NCBI GenBank assembly: GCA_937998045.1
Contig: CALKVG010000230.1
Location: 1 to 5,283, forward strand
Source of the DNA: an uncultured Myxococcales bacterium
GTDB taxonomy: Bacteria; Myxococcota_A; Polyangia; Polyangiales; Polyangiaceae
Length of the DNA stretch: 5,283 nucleotides
Direction of reading: 5' to 3'
Made by a program: the position numbers and the translations under genes. This document shows positions 4,460 through 5,283 of this stretch, in pieces; position 1 is the stretch's first letter; each line of letters starts with the position of its first letter. The notes beneath the pieces are model-generated. The model did no database searches, was not told the origin of the DNA, and saw only the letters and a program-made list of their open reading frames with translations.

Positions 4460-5283
4460 CTACTCAGGCCAAAAGGGAGCGATTTGGTTTGACGAGAGCC
4501 AACGCACCACTTCCCGGGTGACGTGCGCGTGCACCACGCGGGTCGGGCGAGGCGCGAGGTCGGTCGGGTCGAAGTTGAGGCTCAGGAGCTTCACGATCTC
4601 GAGCTGCTGCGTCGGCACCTTCACGGGGGGGCTCGTGTCCGGCGCAGGCGGAGCATCGGCGATCTTCAGCTCCGGCTTGAGGATCTCGACGCGCTTCGGC
4701 CGCTTCGACTCCGGACTCGCCTTCTTGAGGGGGACGCCGAGGACGCTCACCTCGGTGTCCGGGTCGTAGCCGCTCGGCAGCTGCCATCGCGACGTCACCT
4801 CGAGCGTCATGTCGACGCCGCCGGTACCTTCGGGCACGCGCAGCTTGCGCCCGCGCAGCGCGTCGCGGAGCGCGGTCGCGACCTTCTCCCATGACTCGCG
4901 CCCCTGGCTCGCGTCGACGAGCTGCACGCCGATGACGTCGCCCTCGCCGTTGGCCGTCACCTGGAACACGGCGCGCGAGTTCATGGGGGCGTCGCTCGGT
5001 TGCGTGAGCTCTTCGACGGCGGCGAGGACGGGCCCGGCCGATCCCAGCCCGACGGCGCGATCGCGGTCGTGCAGCCCGTCGCGAATGGACTGCGCCACCC
5101 CGGGGGCCACGTTGTCGGCCTCGGCGGATGCTTCGGTCGCGGGCCGCGCGCCCGCCTCGCCGGGTACACCGCCGAGAAAGACATTGCGCCGCCCGAGACC
5201 GATGGCGTCGGCCGACAGCTCCGCGGGTAGCGTCGGGTCGAAGGAGAAGCTCGCATCGGGCGCAGGAGCCGGCGCCGGCGCCG
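4460..5283 (-). CDS. Envelope-type protein with Pro/Ala-rich segment and TonB-C-like region (5' truncated)
   Basis: The frame is open from the window edge to TAG at 4462-4460, giving 273 visible residues; the start lies beyond 5283, so the internal GTG at 5110 is not the true start. The visible part opens with an Ala-Pro alternation, a common periplasm-spanning linker, then a Gly/Ala/Glu-rich stretch. Next comes a folded region: AVFQVTANGEGDVIGVQLVD, a helix around SWEKVATALRDAL, then KLRVPEG and MTLEVTSRWQL. This strand-helix-strand order with a G-x-G-x-V turn recalls TonB C-terminal or AgmX-type domains, but the usual YP motif is not evident, so the match is tentative. A Lys/Pro-rich segment and a conserved-looking tail (LLSLNFDPTDLAPRPTRVVH) finish the protein. 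A periplasmic or outer-membrane-linked role is inference. Confidence 0.75.
   Translation of the reverse strand, partial: APAPAPAPDASFSFDPTLPAELSADAIGLGRRNVFLGGVPGEAGARPATEASAEADNVAPGVAQSIRDGLHDRDRAVGLGSAGPVLAAVEELTQPSDAPMNSRAVFQVTANGEGDVIGVQLVDASQGRESWEKVATALRDALRGRKLRVPEGTGGVDMTLEVTSRWQLPSGYDPDTEVSVLGVPLKKASPESKRPKRVEILKPELKIADAPPAPDTSPPVKVPTQQLEIVKLLSLNFDPTDLAPRPTRVVHAHVTREVVRWLSSNQIAPFWPE

Noticed and set aside
3662..4492. Plus-strand ORF through the array with FLFAQAS heptads
   Set aside because: TTG start without Shine-Dalgarno, low GC at third positions for this genome (about 49% in the divergent units), and its end runs into the 3' end of the minus-strand gene; judged an antisense shadow.

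Overview
The window looks like a short contig from a high-GC, Gram-negative soil-type bacterium. Myxococcota, in the wider Polyangiales/Labilithrix area, is my inference. It rests on strong GC bias at third codon positions, a C-terminal PEGA-domain remnant, a lipoprotein with an Asp/Gly/Ser-rich tether, and a pepsin-like protease, which is rare in bacteria. No RNA gene, CRISPR array or transposase gene was seen. The first 45 bases are not genomic: they are an Illumina Nextera adapter with the end of an indexing primer, so any reading frame that starts there is artificial.

Left half, plus strand: the end of a PEGA-domain protein (46-309), then 11 bases later a complete glutaryl-CoA dehydrogenase (321-1484), closed by a strong intrinsic terminator whose stem begins at the stop codon. 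Next comes a predicted surface lipoprotein carrying a complete bilobal pepsin-family aspartic protease (1684-2994).

Right half, minus strand, converging on the protease: a 5'-truncated envelope-type protein with a proline/alanine-rich segment and a possible TonB-C-like domain (4460-5283); a 21-bp tandem repeat array of about 33 units (about 3657-4348) that on the minus strand reads as a heptad-repeat protein broken by one frameshift near 3810; and a small secreted protein rich in Trp/Tyr/Gly/Arg repeats (3027-3368) with a clear ribosome binding site. The three could form one transcription unit (5283 towards 3027), but no promoter was identified.

The most unusual element is the 21-bp array. 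Three copies are identical, their neighbours nearly so, and units decay steadily towards lower coordinates while the 21-bp phase is kept for more than 700 bp with one 1-base slip. Base composition by column favours one minus-strand reading frame (consensus roughly [L/P/R]-G-Q-x-[E/D]-[T/A/K]-[T/A/R]). This suggests a fast-evolving, expandable, hydrophilic repeat protein. A non-coding DNA or RNA role for the repeats is not excluded.
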